From NCBI GenBank assembly GCA_049694275.1, contig JBAVQS010000088.1, forward strand, positions 1 through 54,500: 54,500 bases of DNA, given 5' to 3'. A model generated the notes under the pieces. It saw only the letters and a list, made by a program, of their open reading frames with translations. It was not told the DNA's origin and did not search any database. Shown here piece after piece: positions 25,137 to 33,528 of the stretch. This stretch comes from JBAVQS01 sp049694275. Lineage in GTDB: Bacteria; Chloroflexota; Anaerolineae; UBA4142; SHND01. The translations under genes were made by a program, and so were the position numbers. How positions within the stretch are numbered: the first letter of the stretch is position 1; the number at the start of each line of letters is the position of its first letter.

Positions 25137-26672
25137 TCATCGTCGATCGTCTGTACGCGCGCGCGTGTTATCGTGGCGCGATGGGCGGACTTGGCTGAAA
25201 TCGATAAAGCCCTGCTCGACGTTTGTAGAAATCAGTTGAACGCTCACCTTGTCGCCGACGTCAAGGCCATCGAACCCCTGGACAACCTTGCCTTCAACCG
25301 GCACGGTGAGCAGCCGGACCCAGGTCCCCTTCTCAGAGGCGCCGGTGACGATGGCGTCGAACTGTTCCCCGATTCTCGATTCAAGAAGCAGGGCCGCCGC
25401 GGATTTACCAACCTGCCGTTCGACTTTGTTGGCGGCATCCTCTTCTTCCGTGCAATGCTGAGCCAGAGTCTCCAGTTCGGTCTGATTATAGGGCACGGCG
25501 CGCCCTTCGATCGCGGCCTTTAACAGGCGTTGAGTGATTAGATCGGGGTATCGACGATTCGGGGCCGTTGAATGTGCATAGTCTTTAACGGCCAGACCAA
25601 AATGTCCCGGGGCAGTCTCTCCCGGCATTTCCGCAATATATTCGCCGGCGCCCAAAAGTTTGATCACCGCGAGGGAGAGGTCGGGGAATCGCAGCGGGTC
25701 GGCCGCTTTCTCCTTGATCAGAAACTCGTCCAGCGCTTTTGAATCCGGAGCATCCGGAAGCTGGCCGTTGTGTTGCGCGGCAAGTTGAACGATGCGATCC
25801 CAGCGTTTGGGAGTGCGTACCACCCGGCGGACGGAAGGGAATCCTTTTGCCGACAGATACCGGGCGGTCACCCCGTTGGCGGCGATCATGAAATCCTCAA
25901 TAATGTCCGTGGCGCGGTTCTCCCGTTCCACTTCCAGGTCGCGGATTTCGTCATTGTCAAATATCGGTTTCGCCTCGATCGTTTCCAAAGAAAGCGCCCC
26001 GTGAACATGCCGGAAATTCCGCAGGCGCTGGGCGATTCGGTCTTGCAGGCGCAGATTCTCGTCCAGTCCCTTTGTGGCGGCCAGCGCCTCGGGCGCCGGT
26101 CCATTCCCTTCCAGCCAGGCAGCAACGCCGTTATAGGCGAGCTGCGCATGATTGCGCACCTGCGCCCGGTAGATATTCGAATCCAGCAGGGACCCATCAG
26201 CGCCAATCACCATCTCGACCACAACGGATAGACGATCCTCGCCGGGATTCAGCGAGGTGAGGTCGGTGGAAAGCTTTTCAGGAAGCATTGGAAACACACG
26301 GGCCGCCGTATAAACCGAGGTCGTATTATGGCGCGCGTGTTCGTCAATCGCCGATCCATTTTTGACGAGTGCGTCCACATCGGCCACGGCCACCAGAATC
26401 TTTACCTGGTCTCCGGGCAGCGCCTCGGCAACGGTCAACTGATCCAGGTCACGGGAGTCATCGTTGTCAATGGAAGCCCACAGCAGCTCTCTCAGATCAC
26501 GAATCCCGGAGGCCGCTCCACCCGGCTCACCGTTCAGCGCCGCGGGCGCCTGAATCTTGTCGAGTTCGGCAAGTGCTTGCGCGGTAAAGTCAGGGAGTAG
26601 TCCTCGCTGGAGCATTGCGCGATAGGCAATGCTCTGTAAAAGCTCACGGTGTTGTTTAACATTCGCATTCAT
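25137..26672 (-). CDS. RNase II/RNB-domain ribonuclease
   Basis: The 511-residue protein has the RNB catalytic segment with acidic residues in DNDDSRDLDQ (69-78), which hold the two metal ions, and later family blocks TSVYTAARVFPMLP, NRRYPDLITQRLL and VGKSAAALLLESRIG. A C-terminal S1-like beta domain (about 430-505, VTGASEKGTWVRLLTVPVEG) binds RNA. It lacks the two long N-terminal cold-shock domains of RNase R and is short, like many RNB proteins in environmental bacteria. It degrades single-stranded RNA 3' to 5' in the family. No ribosome-binding site anomaly; start ATG at 26672 follows GGGATG-rich bases. Confidence 0.9.
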   Translation of the reverse strand: MNANVKQHRELLQSIAYRAMLQRGLLPDFTAQALAELDKIQAPAALNGEPGGAASGIRDLRELLWASIDNDDSRDLDQLTVAEALPGDQVKILVAVADVDALVKNGSAIDEHARHNTTSVYTAARVFPMLPEKLSTDLTSLNPGEDRLSVVVEMVIGADGSLLDSNIYRAQVRNHAQLAYNGVAAWLEGNGPAPEALAATKGLDENLRLQDRIAQRLRNFRHVHGALSLETIEAKPIFDNDEIRDLEVERENRATDIIEDFMIAANGVTARYLSAKGFPSVRRVVRTPKRWDRIVQLAAQHNGQLPDAPDSKALDEFLIKEKAADPLRFPDLSLAVIKLLGAGEYIAEMPGETAPGHFGLAVKDYAHSTAPNRRYPDLITQRLLKAAIEGRAVPYNQTELETLAQHCTEEEDAANKVERQVGKSAAALLLESRIGEQFDAIVTGASEKGTWVRLLTVPVEGKVVQGFDGLDVGDKVSVQLISTNVEQGFIDFSQVRPSRHDNTRARTDDRR

Positions 26673-26751
26673 AAGACATCCCTCTCAACTGCATTCGATC
26701 GCGGCGAAAAGATCGGTATGCTTTGTAGAGTGTTCCTTCCCTATTCTTGAC

Positions 26752-27981
26752 TCACGGGCTCGGCGTCTCGGTTGGCTCCGTTGTATCCGTTGGTTCTGGA
26801 GTATCCGTCGGCTCGGGTGTTCCGGGGTTGGCCGCCTGCGCCGCGTCAGTCGCGTCCGCGCTATTGGACATTTCAATAATCGCGGCGGTTGTCGCGGCGA
26901 CGCTGGTTTTCATCGCCGCGGCGGTGGACTCGCCGATGGGCGTACCCTCTACGACAATGTCGCTTGCTTTAACCGTAAAAACTGCCCGGTGCGGGACATT
27001 ATCCTGGACGATCCAGATCAGGTCGCCGGCATTCGTCGGTAGTTGATATCCAATCGTGCCGCTGGTTTTTGTACCCGCAGCAAGCTCGCCGTTAATTGGT
27101 TGACTGGCGCTGAGCATAATCGCGTTCGCGTCCATATAATATGGCTTGCCCGCCGCGTCCTGCCAGGTAGCTTGCGCGACTGAATTCGTTTCGAGCTTTG
27201 TCTTGCCCGTGTTTTCGATGGTGACGCTGACGAATACAAAGCGGTTGCCCGTGTCGGGCAGGTTGCCTAATTCGCCGGGCACCGTTGTGACTTTAACCAA
27301 CGTCACGCGCAGGTCACCCATAATCGCCGTTTGACCGACCCGGTTAGTGGGCTGGTTGGAAGCAGGCGTGTCGATAGGCAGAGAAGCGCCAGAACAGACC
27401 TTATCGATGGCCAGACCAAAGGGCGTGTATTCCTTGAGCCACGGACTATCAATCCCGATCACTTTTTGGCCGGTCGAATTGGTATCTCGAAATGGCTTGC
27501 CCTGTACCTTGACATCATTCCCGGCGATATCGACCAATTGACGGAAATAGGCGATGGACTCGCTCGTTCTGCCGAATGTCAACTCGACCGCGCTGACGGG
27601 ATCGGGGAGAGTGGACAACGTGTTCAAATCCTGTTGCAGCTTGGCAAAATCCATATAGAACGGCGAGGAGGGGTCTGTAAAAGCAGAATAGTCGGTATCC
27701 GGTGTCAAGTTGACCATCTTGGCCAGGGCGGTTCCGAAATCCTGGTTTGCCTGGACTATCGCTGTGCAATCGATTTTATTGTTTGAGTTTTGCGCCTGGG
27801 GCGCGGGCGCTGCATTGGGTGCGGGTTTTCCGGTGGGATTGACGACTGCGGCAGAAGTGGAATTTGCCCCACCCGGTGCAGCCGGCGCGCCGCTACATGC
27901 GGTCGCCAGCAGGCCAACCGCGAGCAGCAGCGTGATGGCGATCCAGCCGCGCTCATTCGTTAAAAAAATCGGATTTTTCAC
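26752..27981 (-). CDS. Lipoprotein with DUF4352-like domain
   Basis: The 409-residue protein has a lipoprotein signal (positively charged start, hydrophobic helix, LATAC with lipidated Cys29), a Pro/Asn/Thr spacer, an unassigned helical region (about 60-180) and a DUF4352-like immunoglobulin-fold domain (about 215-330; VFVSVTIENTGKTKLE and YQLPTNAGDLIWIVQD). The C-terminus is a low-complexity tail of Thr-Pro-Glu repeats (PEPTDTPEPTD). Such proteins sit on the outside of the cytoplasmic membrane and are of unknown function. It stands alone between the RNB ribonuclease and the receiver pair. Confidence 0.82.
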   Translation of the reverse strand: MKNPIFLTNERGWIAITLLLAVGLLATACSGAPAAPGGANSTSAAVVNPTGKPAPNAAPAPQAQNSNNKIDCTAIVQANQDFGTALAKMVNLTPDTDYSAFTDPSSPFYMDFAKLQQDLNTLSTLPDPVSAVELTFGRTSESIAYFRQLVDIAGNDVKVQGKPFRDTNSTGQKVIGIDSPWLKEYTPFGLAIDKVCSGASLPIDTPASNQPTNRVGQTAIMGDLRVTLVKVTTVPGELGNLPDTGNRFVFVSVTIENTGKTKLETNSVAQATWQDAAGKPYYMDANAIMLSASQPINGELAAGTKTSGTIGYQLPTNAGDLIWIVQDNVPHRAVFTVKASDIVVEGTPIGESTAAAMKTSVAATTAAIIEMSNSADATDAAQAANPGTPEPTDTPEPTDTTEPTETPSP

Positions 27982-28070
27982 TAATCTATTTCTCCTTACT
28001 GACGGCGCCTCTCTTCTCTATGCAGGTTCAGGGAGAGGCGTGTTATTGCACATCGCTTGCCGGGCGCTCC

Positions 28071-28487
28071 TCACGCAGCCGCCTGGATATTGGAAGCATT
28101 TGCTGCCCAGGGTTGTTGCGGATGCGGCTCCAATAGGCCTTGAATCTGCCTGACCAATTGGTCAAGCCCAAAAGGTTTGGAGAGGAAACTGCAATTTCGC
28201 TTGGACCTGATTTTCTGCTCCAGGTCGAGCGCCTCCGAAACGATCACGACGGGTAAGCTTTGAAATTCATCATGGGCTTTAAGGAATTCCAGGAATTCGC
28301 GGCCCATGATGACCGGCATGTTGTCTTCAAGAACGAGTAAATCAAAGCGCTCGGCAAGCAGAAAATCCGTGCCTTCCAGCACATCGCCAGCCACCGCCGT
28401 ATCATAACGTTCGACGAGTACATCTTGCATCAATTTGCGTATCGATTCATCGGGAGCCATGATCAGGACGCGCGGTTTACTTGCCAT
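28071..28487 (-). CDS. Stand-alone receiver-like protein with Glu at the phospho-acceptor site
   Basis: A 138-residue single receiver domain. The acidic pair (Asp13, Glu14), the Ser/Thr equivalent (Ser84) and the Lys (Lys104 in LSKPFG) are present, but the acceptor position in LEDNMP is Glu54 instead of Asp. Glutamate often mimics the phosphorylated state, so it may be always 'on' or may bind a partner. No output domain. GGAGG precedes the ATG at 28487, 13 bases after the neighbouring receiver gene; both share a transcript controlled by the element at 29124-29221. Confidence 0.8.
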   Translation of the reverse strand: MASKPRVLIMAPDESIRKLMQDVLVERYDTAVAGDVLEGTDFLLAERFDLLVLEDNMPVIMGREFLEFLKAHDEFQSLPVVIVSEALDLEQKIRSKRNCSFLSKPFGLDQLVRQIQGLLEPHPQQPWAANASNIQAAA

Positions 28488-28500
28488 TAGCGGGATCCTC

Positions 28501-29025
28501 CTATCTTGTAGCAACGATGCCCTTCGGACCTTTTTGCGCCGGGGGCAAGACCGCCGCGCGAGCATCGACCTTGTCGACGCCCGCCGCTCGCCGGATTGCC
28601 GCCAACAGGTCGGTTCTCACACTCATCTTGGAAACAAGCGCAGCGGCGCCGGCGGCGAGCGCCGTGTATCGGAAGGGTTCAATGTCCAGCAAGGTGAGGA
28701 TGATCACCCGGGTCTCCGGCATCACCGCCTTGAGCTGGGCAATAATCTCCAGCCCTGGCCGACCGGGGAGACCTGGGTCCAGCAAAACAATCTGTGGTCT
28801 GAGTAATTGCGCCTGTGCCACGGCCTCATCACTGCGGCAGAGCGTGCTCACGACCTCGATTTCGGGATACTGATGTAAATAAAAAGACGCCGCGCGTAGA
28901 AAAACAGCGCTGTCGTCCACCAGCATGACCCGAATTTTGCGCCCCTCGTCCAGCTTTGTCGAAACCACTTTGCCTACCTTTCCATGCGAGTTTTCGGCGA
29001 CCGCCTCTGGAACGCGATCCGACAA
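28501..29025 (-). CDS. Single-domain response regulator (receiver only)
   Basis: A 174-residue protein with a normal receiver domain (about residues 30-155): acid pair Asp37-Asp38, acceptor Asp83 in VLLDPGLP, Thr111 and Lys133. The N-terminal 29 residues and the C-terminal tail are disordered-looking; there is no HTH. It may signal by protein contact. It precedes the Glu54 receiver in one transcript and is headed by the conserved multi-site element. The cognate kinase is not adjacent. Confidence 0.85.
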   Translation of the reverse strand: MSDRVPEAVAENSHGKVGKVVSTKLDEGRKIRVMLVDDSAVFLRAASFYLHQYPEIEVVSTLCRSDEAVAQAQLLRPQIVLLDPGLPGRPGLEIIAQLKAVMPETRVIILTLLDIEPFRYTALAAGAAALVSKMSVRTDLLAAIRRAAGVDKVDARAAVLPPAQKGPKGIVATR

Positions 29026-29123
29026 CCTTGTCCTGAGCCGTTTGCGCGTCGCGCTTTAAGCGATGGTTGTAATATGCGCTTGCCGGCGCTACACCCTCGC
29101 GCCGGTTTCTGCGTATTTTCCCA

Positions 29124-29221
29124 GTATCAGGATACTCTCAAACAGAGATGGGGGTAATCAGGTTGAGGACTGAGCCGGGGGGGCCAAAGGGTGTAGAGAG
29201 ACCGGGCCAAAGGGTGTAGAG
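29124..29221 (-). promoter_or_regulatory. Multi-site regulatory element 2 upstream of the receiver pair
   Basis: Minus-strand reading: two CTACACCCTTTGGCCC boxes 23 bases apart, then 31 bases from the second box start CAACCTGATTAC, and TATCCT (29129-29134) near the start point. A palindrome GTATCAGGATAC overlaps the -10 region. It lies about 97 bases before the start codon at 29025. Confidence 0.68.
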
Positions 29222-29230
29222 CTATTTCTA

Positions 29231-29536
29231 TCAATAACTTTTTCGAGAGACTGGAATGCGGTTGCGGTGGCGGTAGCTGCCGCCATGCCCGGCCAGGTCG
29301 ATCAAGAGGGCGACCCCCAGAATAATCCATCCGTAGCCCACGATGCCCTCTGAAAAGACAAAGAGGTACGCCAGGGTCGTCCACGGCAGGAAAATGCCGC
29401 CCAGCAATGTACAGACCCACACCGGCAGGGGCCAGTTCTGAAAGGCGAGACTGAAGCGTTGCGGATCGGTCAGCCACCAGAGCAAAAGGGTGATCCGTGA
29501 ACCGAGCACTAGAAAAATAGTGGTGAAACAGCACAT
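29231..29536 (-). CDS. Small multi-helix membrane protein, unknown
   Basis: A 101-residue protein with three hydrophobic helices (about 3-22, 35-62 and 68-85), Trp-rich (LLLWWLTD, WPLPVWVC), ending in a basic His/Arg tail. AAGGAG lies six bases before the ATG. I do not recognise a family. It follows the AI-2E-family gene on the same strand after about 50 bases and precedes the receiver gene promoter. Confidence 0.55.
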   Translation of the reverse strand: MCCFTTIFLVLGSRITLLLWWLTDPQRFSLAFQNWPLPVWVCTLLGGIFLPWTTLAYLFVFSEGIVGYGWIILGVALLIDLAGHGGSYRHRNRIPVSRKSY

Positions 29537-29586
29537 GGTTATCTCCTTATGGACATGCTACAAACCACAAAACTGTACGGACAGTA

Positions 29587-31017
29587 TCATTGCGAAGACA
29601 AAATTTGTTCTTGCGCCTGCCCGTTTTGACGCTCCGCCGCCGCGTCGGCCTGGGCCTCCTCGACCATCTCGCCGGCTTGATTGATGGCCTGGTGGACCTC
29701 AGCCAGGAGCGCCGTGTGCTCCTCGGTCGTGTTCGTGCCCGCCGTCTGCGCGGCCTCGGTCAGTGTATGGTCGGCTTTGCTCAACAAATGGTCCACCTGA
29801 CTGTCCACATCGTCGCGGTCCCCTGTGGATAGGGTAATACGGCCGGGTCCGGTTCGCAGCCGCTGCAGCCCCTCGGCGCGTAATCGTCGAATTTGCGCCC
29901 GCATGGTCGAGATGATGTTCGTGGCGGCCCCGGCAGGTTCTTCGGTCCCCAGTCCGGCATGCACGACCAAATGGTCCATCAGGACCTGGAGGATCGCCGC
30001 CAGGGGAATGGCCAGAAATGCCCCGGTGATCCCGAGCAAGCTGCTAAACGCAAAGACGGCCAGGATGACTACGACCGGGCTCACGCCGACCGAACGCCCC
30101 ATCAGCCGGGGTACCAGGAGATTGTTCTCGGTCATTTGAAGCACGACCGAATACCCCACGACCAGTAAGGCCGCCTGCGGAGAGATCGAGAGGGCGACGA
30201 GAATCGCCGGAATCGAGCCCAGTGTAGGGCCGAGCATGGGCACAAACTCGAGCAAGCCGGCCAACGCGCCGAGCGCAAGAGGATAGGGCAGGCCAATCAC
30301 CAGGTAGCCCAGGCTGGACAACACGCCGATGGATATCATCAGCAAGAGTTCGCCGCGTACATAGCCGCCCAGGCGGCCCTCGATCTCACGCCAGATGGCT
30401 AGCAATTCCGGCCGCCGGGCCGCGGGAGCCAGGGACAGCCAGAATCGCTCCAGCCGCGACTGGCCGAGCGTCAGATAAATACTCAGGACGACGATGCTGA
30501 GCATCTGGGTCAGGAAAGCGATCACGCCGATGCCGATGCCCAGCGCCCCGGTCAGAACCGTGCTGCTCATTCCCTGCAACTGGCTGGCTAATTGGTCACC
30601 GGTCGGCAGTCGCTGGGGCAGGGTCCGAATCGCATCGTTGGGATTATTCTCCAGCGAGGCGACCAGACTGGCGTACACCTGCGGCAGGCTGCGGCCGAGC
30701 GCTCCGCCCTGGTCGATCAGCGCCGGGATCACCAGCACGAACAGCCCGGCAAACACGGCCAGGATGCCGAGGTAGATGAGCACCAGGGCCAGGGCTTTGG
30801 GTATTCCCCGGCGCTGCAAAGCAAACACCATCGGTCGCAGCGTGGCGGTGATCACCAGGGCCATGAACACCAGAATCAGAACGTCTATCAAACGCAGAAC
30901 GAGCAGCACGGCGCCGAACACCGCCAATAGCGTGAACCCCGCGAGGGCGACCTGCGACGGCCTGATCTTGAGTTCTACCGTTTGTACGAGCGGAGTCGAA
31001 TCTGAACCGTTAATCAT
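29587..31017 (-). CDS. AI-2E (PerM/YdiK-like) family transporter with C-terminal hydrophilic extension
   Basis: The 476-residue protein has the family's eight-helix core (about 20-355) with landmarks LARPMVFALQRRGIPK, LGGYVRGELLLMISIGV, GLLEFVPMLGPTLGSIPA and NLLVPRLMGRSVGVSPVVV. A 110-residue C-terminal tail rich in Glu, Gln and Thr is longer than usual and likely cytoplasmic. Family members export autoinducers or ions. GGGAG precedes the ATG at 31017; a longer reading frame to 31182 has no start signal. It is followed by a small membrane protein and preceded by PAP2 genes. Confidence 0.87.
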   Translation of the reverse strand: MINGSDSTPLVQTVELKIRPSQVALAGFTLLAVFGAVLLVLRLIDVLILVFMALVITATLRPMVFALQRRGIPKALALVLIYLGILAVFAGLFVLVIPALIDQGGALGRSLPQVYASLVASLENNPNDAIRTLPQRLPTGDQLASQLQGMSSTVLTGALGIGIGVIAFLTQMLSIVVLSIYLTLGQSRLERFWLSLAPAARRPELLAIWREIEGRLGGYVRGELLLMISIGVLSSLGYLVIGLPYPLALGALAGLLEFVPMLGPTLGSIPAILVALSISPQAALLVVGYSVVLQMTENNLLVPRLMGRSVGVSPVVVILAVFAFSSLLGITGAFLAIPLAAILQVLMDHLVVHAGLGTEEPAGAATNIISTMRAQIRRLRAEGLQRLRTGPGRITLSTGDRDDVDSQVDHLLSKADHTLTEAAQTAGTNTTEEHTALLAEVHQAINQAGEMVEEAQADAAAERQNGQAQEQILSSQ

Positions 31018-31039
31018 GCTTGCTCCCTGGCCTGGCCAG

Positions 31040-31756
31040 CTACTTTTTCCCCTTGACGAGAAAACGCGACTTGCCCCAGTTATAGAAACGGATGGTGAGC
31101 ACCAGCCAAATACTGCCGAGCAGATAGCCGCCGGCGACATCGCTGAACCAATGCTCGCCGCTGTAGATGCGAGCGAGACCAATCAGCGCGATCATGACGC
31201 CGAAAACAATCAGCGCCAGCGTGCGCCAAATGGAACGGCCCTGCGAGAAATACGCGAGGAACCACAGAAAGCCGAGAATCGCGACATACGACTCGACATG
31301 TCCCGCCGCAAAGCTATACTTGCCGCCATCCAAATTCGGATTCGCCACCTGGATCAAACTGGCGCTCGGTCGTGGGCGATCCACTAGCATTTTGATGGCC
31401 AATCCAACTGCGCCAATCCCTACCGTGGCGAACAGGTGCGATACGGCCGCCCAGCGTGAGGCATAGAAAAATAGGATGAGGAAAATGAGGGCAAGGCCCA
31501 CGTAGAGCTGCGGGGGATATCCCGGCCAACCGACGCCGCGCATCAAGAGGTCAAACCACGGCGCCTGAATGGACTGGACTGCGCGCGCCACGACGAGATC
31601 GACATCAAAGTAGGGCGTCGTATGCGCGGCGAGCGCGAGCACCATCAGGCCGATGCCGGCGACGATGAGATAAAGGGCGGCGATGATCCCGCCGGAATGA
31701 GCGGCGGCCCGCGCCGGGTTTTGGTGCGTGGTGATCGCATCGTGAATCGTATCCAT
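31040..31756 (-). CDS. PAP2-family phosphatase, copy 1, with a changed motif
   Basis: The 238-residue membrane protein has six helices and the phosphatase motifs KMLVDRPRP (motif 1), FAAGH instead of PSGH (motif 2) and LARIYSGEHWFSDV (motif 3 with R, H and D retained). The Ser of motif 2 is Ala; the catalytic His is kept. PAP2 enzymes remove phosphate from phosphatidate, undecaprenyl diphosphate or related lipids. It starts 18 bases after its tandem paralogue and shares its orientation. Activity may be altered. Confidence 0.87.
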   Translation of the reverse strand: MDTIHDAITTHQNPARAAAHSGGIIAALYLIVAGIGLMVLALAAHTTPYFDVDLVVARAVQSIQAPWFDLLMRGVGWPGYPPQLYVGLALIFLILFFYASRWAAVSHLFATVGIGAVGLAIKMLVDRPRPSASLIQVANPNLDGGKYSFAAGHVESYVAILGFLWFLAYFSQGRSIWRTLALIVFGVMIALIGLARIYSGEHWFSDVAGGYLLGSIWLVLTIRFYNWGKSRFLVKGKK

Positions 31757-31774
31757 CGTTAAATATCCTCCCGT

Positions 31775-32605
31775 TCAGTGCGGCGCCCGATCAGTGGGTG
31801 CCGCGTTAGATTTTGTCCCGGCGTCGGGCGCAAGGGGTTGATTCACAAAAAAGCGCGGCTTTCCCCAGCCATACAGATAAATCGTGAGCGCCAGCCACAG
31901 GCTGCCGAGCAGATACGCGCCGAGAACATCGCTGGGCCAATGCTCCCCCAGATAGACCCGCGAGACCCCGACCAGCGCAATCAGCGCGCCGAACAGCACG
32001 AGGCCCAACGTGCGCCGCGTCGAATGGGGAACCAGGGTATAGAGCATGAAAAACAAGAATCCGAGAAACGCCGTAAAGAGCAGCACGTGACCGCTCGGAA
32101 AACTGGGATCGCTTAACAGCGCGTACACATTCACCAAACTTGCAGTGGGTCGCGGACGCTGCACGATCACTTTGACCAGCCCGCCGAGCGCGCCCACGCC
32201 CACCCCCGCGAAGGTGAGCGCCACCGCTTCCCAGCGCAAACCGATAACAAACACAAAGAGAATAATGAGCCCGCACAGGATCTCGGCGAGCGGGGTAAAG
32301 CCGAGTCCGGTGATAAAGCGCATGAGCGCATCAAACCAGGGTGGGTTGAAGCTCTGCACCCAACGTGCGACAGGGAGATCGAAGGTAAAATACGGCACGG
32401 TGCGCGCAAAAAAGAACAGCACCCCAAACGCAATGGCCGCCGCGATCACGTATCCTTGAAAGAGCAACGCGCGATAGCGTCGGATCGGGCGCGGGACAAC
32501 CGTTGGCGCGGCCCCCGCCTGCGCTTGCGCGGCGACCACGACTTCCGCGTGTTGCGCTTCGTTTTTCAGTTGGTCGAGGGGTTCTTTAGGGGTTGCTTCT
32601 GTCAT
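31775..32605 (-). CDS. PAP2-family phosphatase, copy 2, canonical motifs
   Basis: The 276-residue membrane protein keeps the full set: KVIVQRPRP, SFPSGH and VSRVYLGEHWPSD. It has a longer N-terminal cytoplasmic part than copy 1 and about six helices. It is the upstream member of the tandem pair and is likely the active lipid phosphate phosphatase; the pair sits between the AI-2E gene and a DUF1206 gene. Together with two lipid kinases in the region, it suggests phosphatidate turnover in response to stress (inference). Confidence 0.9.
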   Translation of the reverse strand: MTEATPKEPLDQLKNEAQHAEVVVAAQAQAGAAPTVVPRPIRRYRALLFQGYVIAAAIAFGVLFFFARTVPYFTFDLPVARWVQSFNPPWFDALMRFITGLGFTPLAEILCGLIILFVFVIGLRWEAVALTFAGVGVGALGGLVKVIVQRPRPTASLVNVYALLSDPSFPSGHVLLFTAFLGFLFFMLYTLVPHSTRRTLGLVLFGALIALVGVSRVYLGEHWPSDVLGAYLLGSLWLALTIYLYGWGKPRFFVNQPLAPDAGTKSNAAPTDRAPH

Positions 32606-32638
32606 TGCATCACCATCGAGTCAGATTGGGAGAACCAA

Positions 32639-33505
32639 TCAAGCCGCGCGCACTTTGATCCAGCGTGCACTAAACGCGGAATAGATGCCAAAGGCGACGA
32701 GTCCCAGTGCGACCCCGCCCAAAACCAGCATGCCGTACGGCGCCTGCGCCAGCCTGAGCAGCGCACTGTCGAATCCTTGCGCCTGGGATGGATTGTGCGC
32801 CAGCGCCGCCTCGACGATGAGCACGCCAATGACGGCAAACACAATCCCGCGCGCCGCATGTCCAAACTTGCCCAGGCGCGTTGCCCACGTTCTTTCCGAC
32901 GCGCTCATCTTGTCGACCTGGAAATCCTTCATAAAGGCGCCCCGATACGCCGTGTACAGTTGCCACAATCCAATCCCGATCCAGAAAAGCCCAAATCCCA
33001 CAACCAACCCCATGCCAAAGGGTAGCTTGAAGAGCTGCGCCGATATGTCGGCGGAACCACCCACTTGTTGACTGGCGCCTTGATTCATGATGAATTGAAC
33101 CGTCGGAATAACAAGCAGGCCATAGGACAGGCCGCTGAATGCAAATCCAACTCGCTCAAAGCGGCCCTGGAGATTGTTGCCGCGATGCAGGGGGTCGAAA
33201 ATCGCGCGGATAAAGCCCCACAGCGAATAACTCGCGAGGCCCACCGCAATCAGGATGAGCAAAGCTTTGCCAAAGGGCTGGCCGCCAAGTCGCGCGATCG
33301 CGCCGGTTTGAGTCGTGGCCGCGCCGCCTGTGCCCAGGGCGAGTTGGAGCGCCAGGATCCCGATCGTGGCATACACGACTCCGCGCGTGATGTAACCAAA
33401 CCGCTCGAGCCGTTCGACCCACGGATTCGCCGTTGCGCGTTTGAAATTCCCTGCCGTGTGTTTCGCCTTATTCGTCGCCTGTTGCTTGATGTTCAGAGTT
33501 GCCAT
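32639..33505 (-). CDS. DUF1206-domain membrane protein
   Basis: A 288-residue protein with three repeats of a two-helix unit bearing the DUF1206 pattern FGYITRGVVYATIGILAL, FAFSGLSYGLLVIP and FGHAARGIVFAVIGVL. An N-terminal basic stretch is cytoplasmic. Function of DUF1206 is unknown; it occurs in many stress-tolerant bacteria. GAGGGGA lies six bases before the ATG at 33505. It ends 33 bases before the PAP2 copy 2 start and follows the lipid-kinase copy B by 23 bases. Confidence 0.85.
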   Translation of the reverse strand: MATLNIKQQATNKAKHTAGNFKRATANPWVERLERFGYITRGVVYATIGILALQLALGTGGAATTQTGAIARLGGQPFGKALLILIAVGLASYSLWGFIRAIFDPLHRGNNLQGRFERVGFAFSGLSYGLLVIPTVQFIMNQGASQQVGGSADISAQLFKLPFGMGLVVGFGLFWIGIGLWQLYTAYRGAFMKDFQVDKMSASERTWATRLGKFGHAARGIVFAVIGVLIVEAALAHNPSQAQGFDSALLRLAQAPYGMLVLGGVALGLVAFGIYSAFSARWIKVRAA

Positions 33506-33528
33506 AGATGATCCCCTCAATAGCCGCT

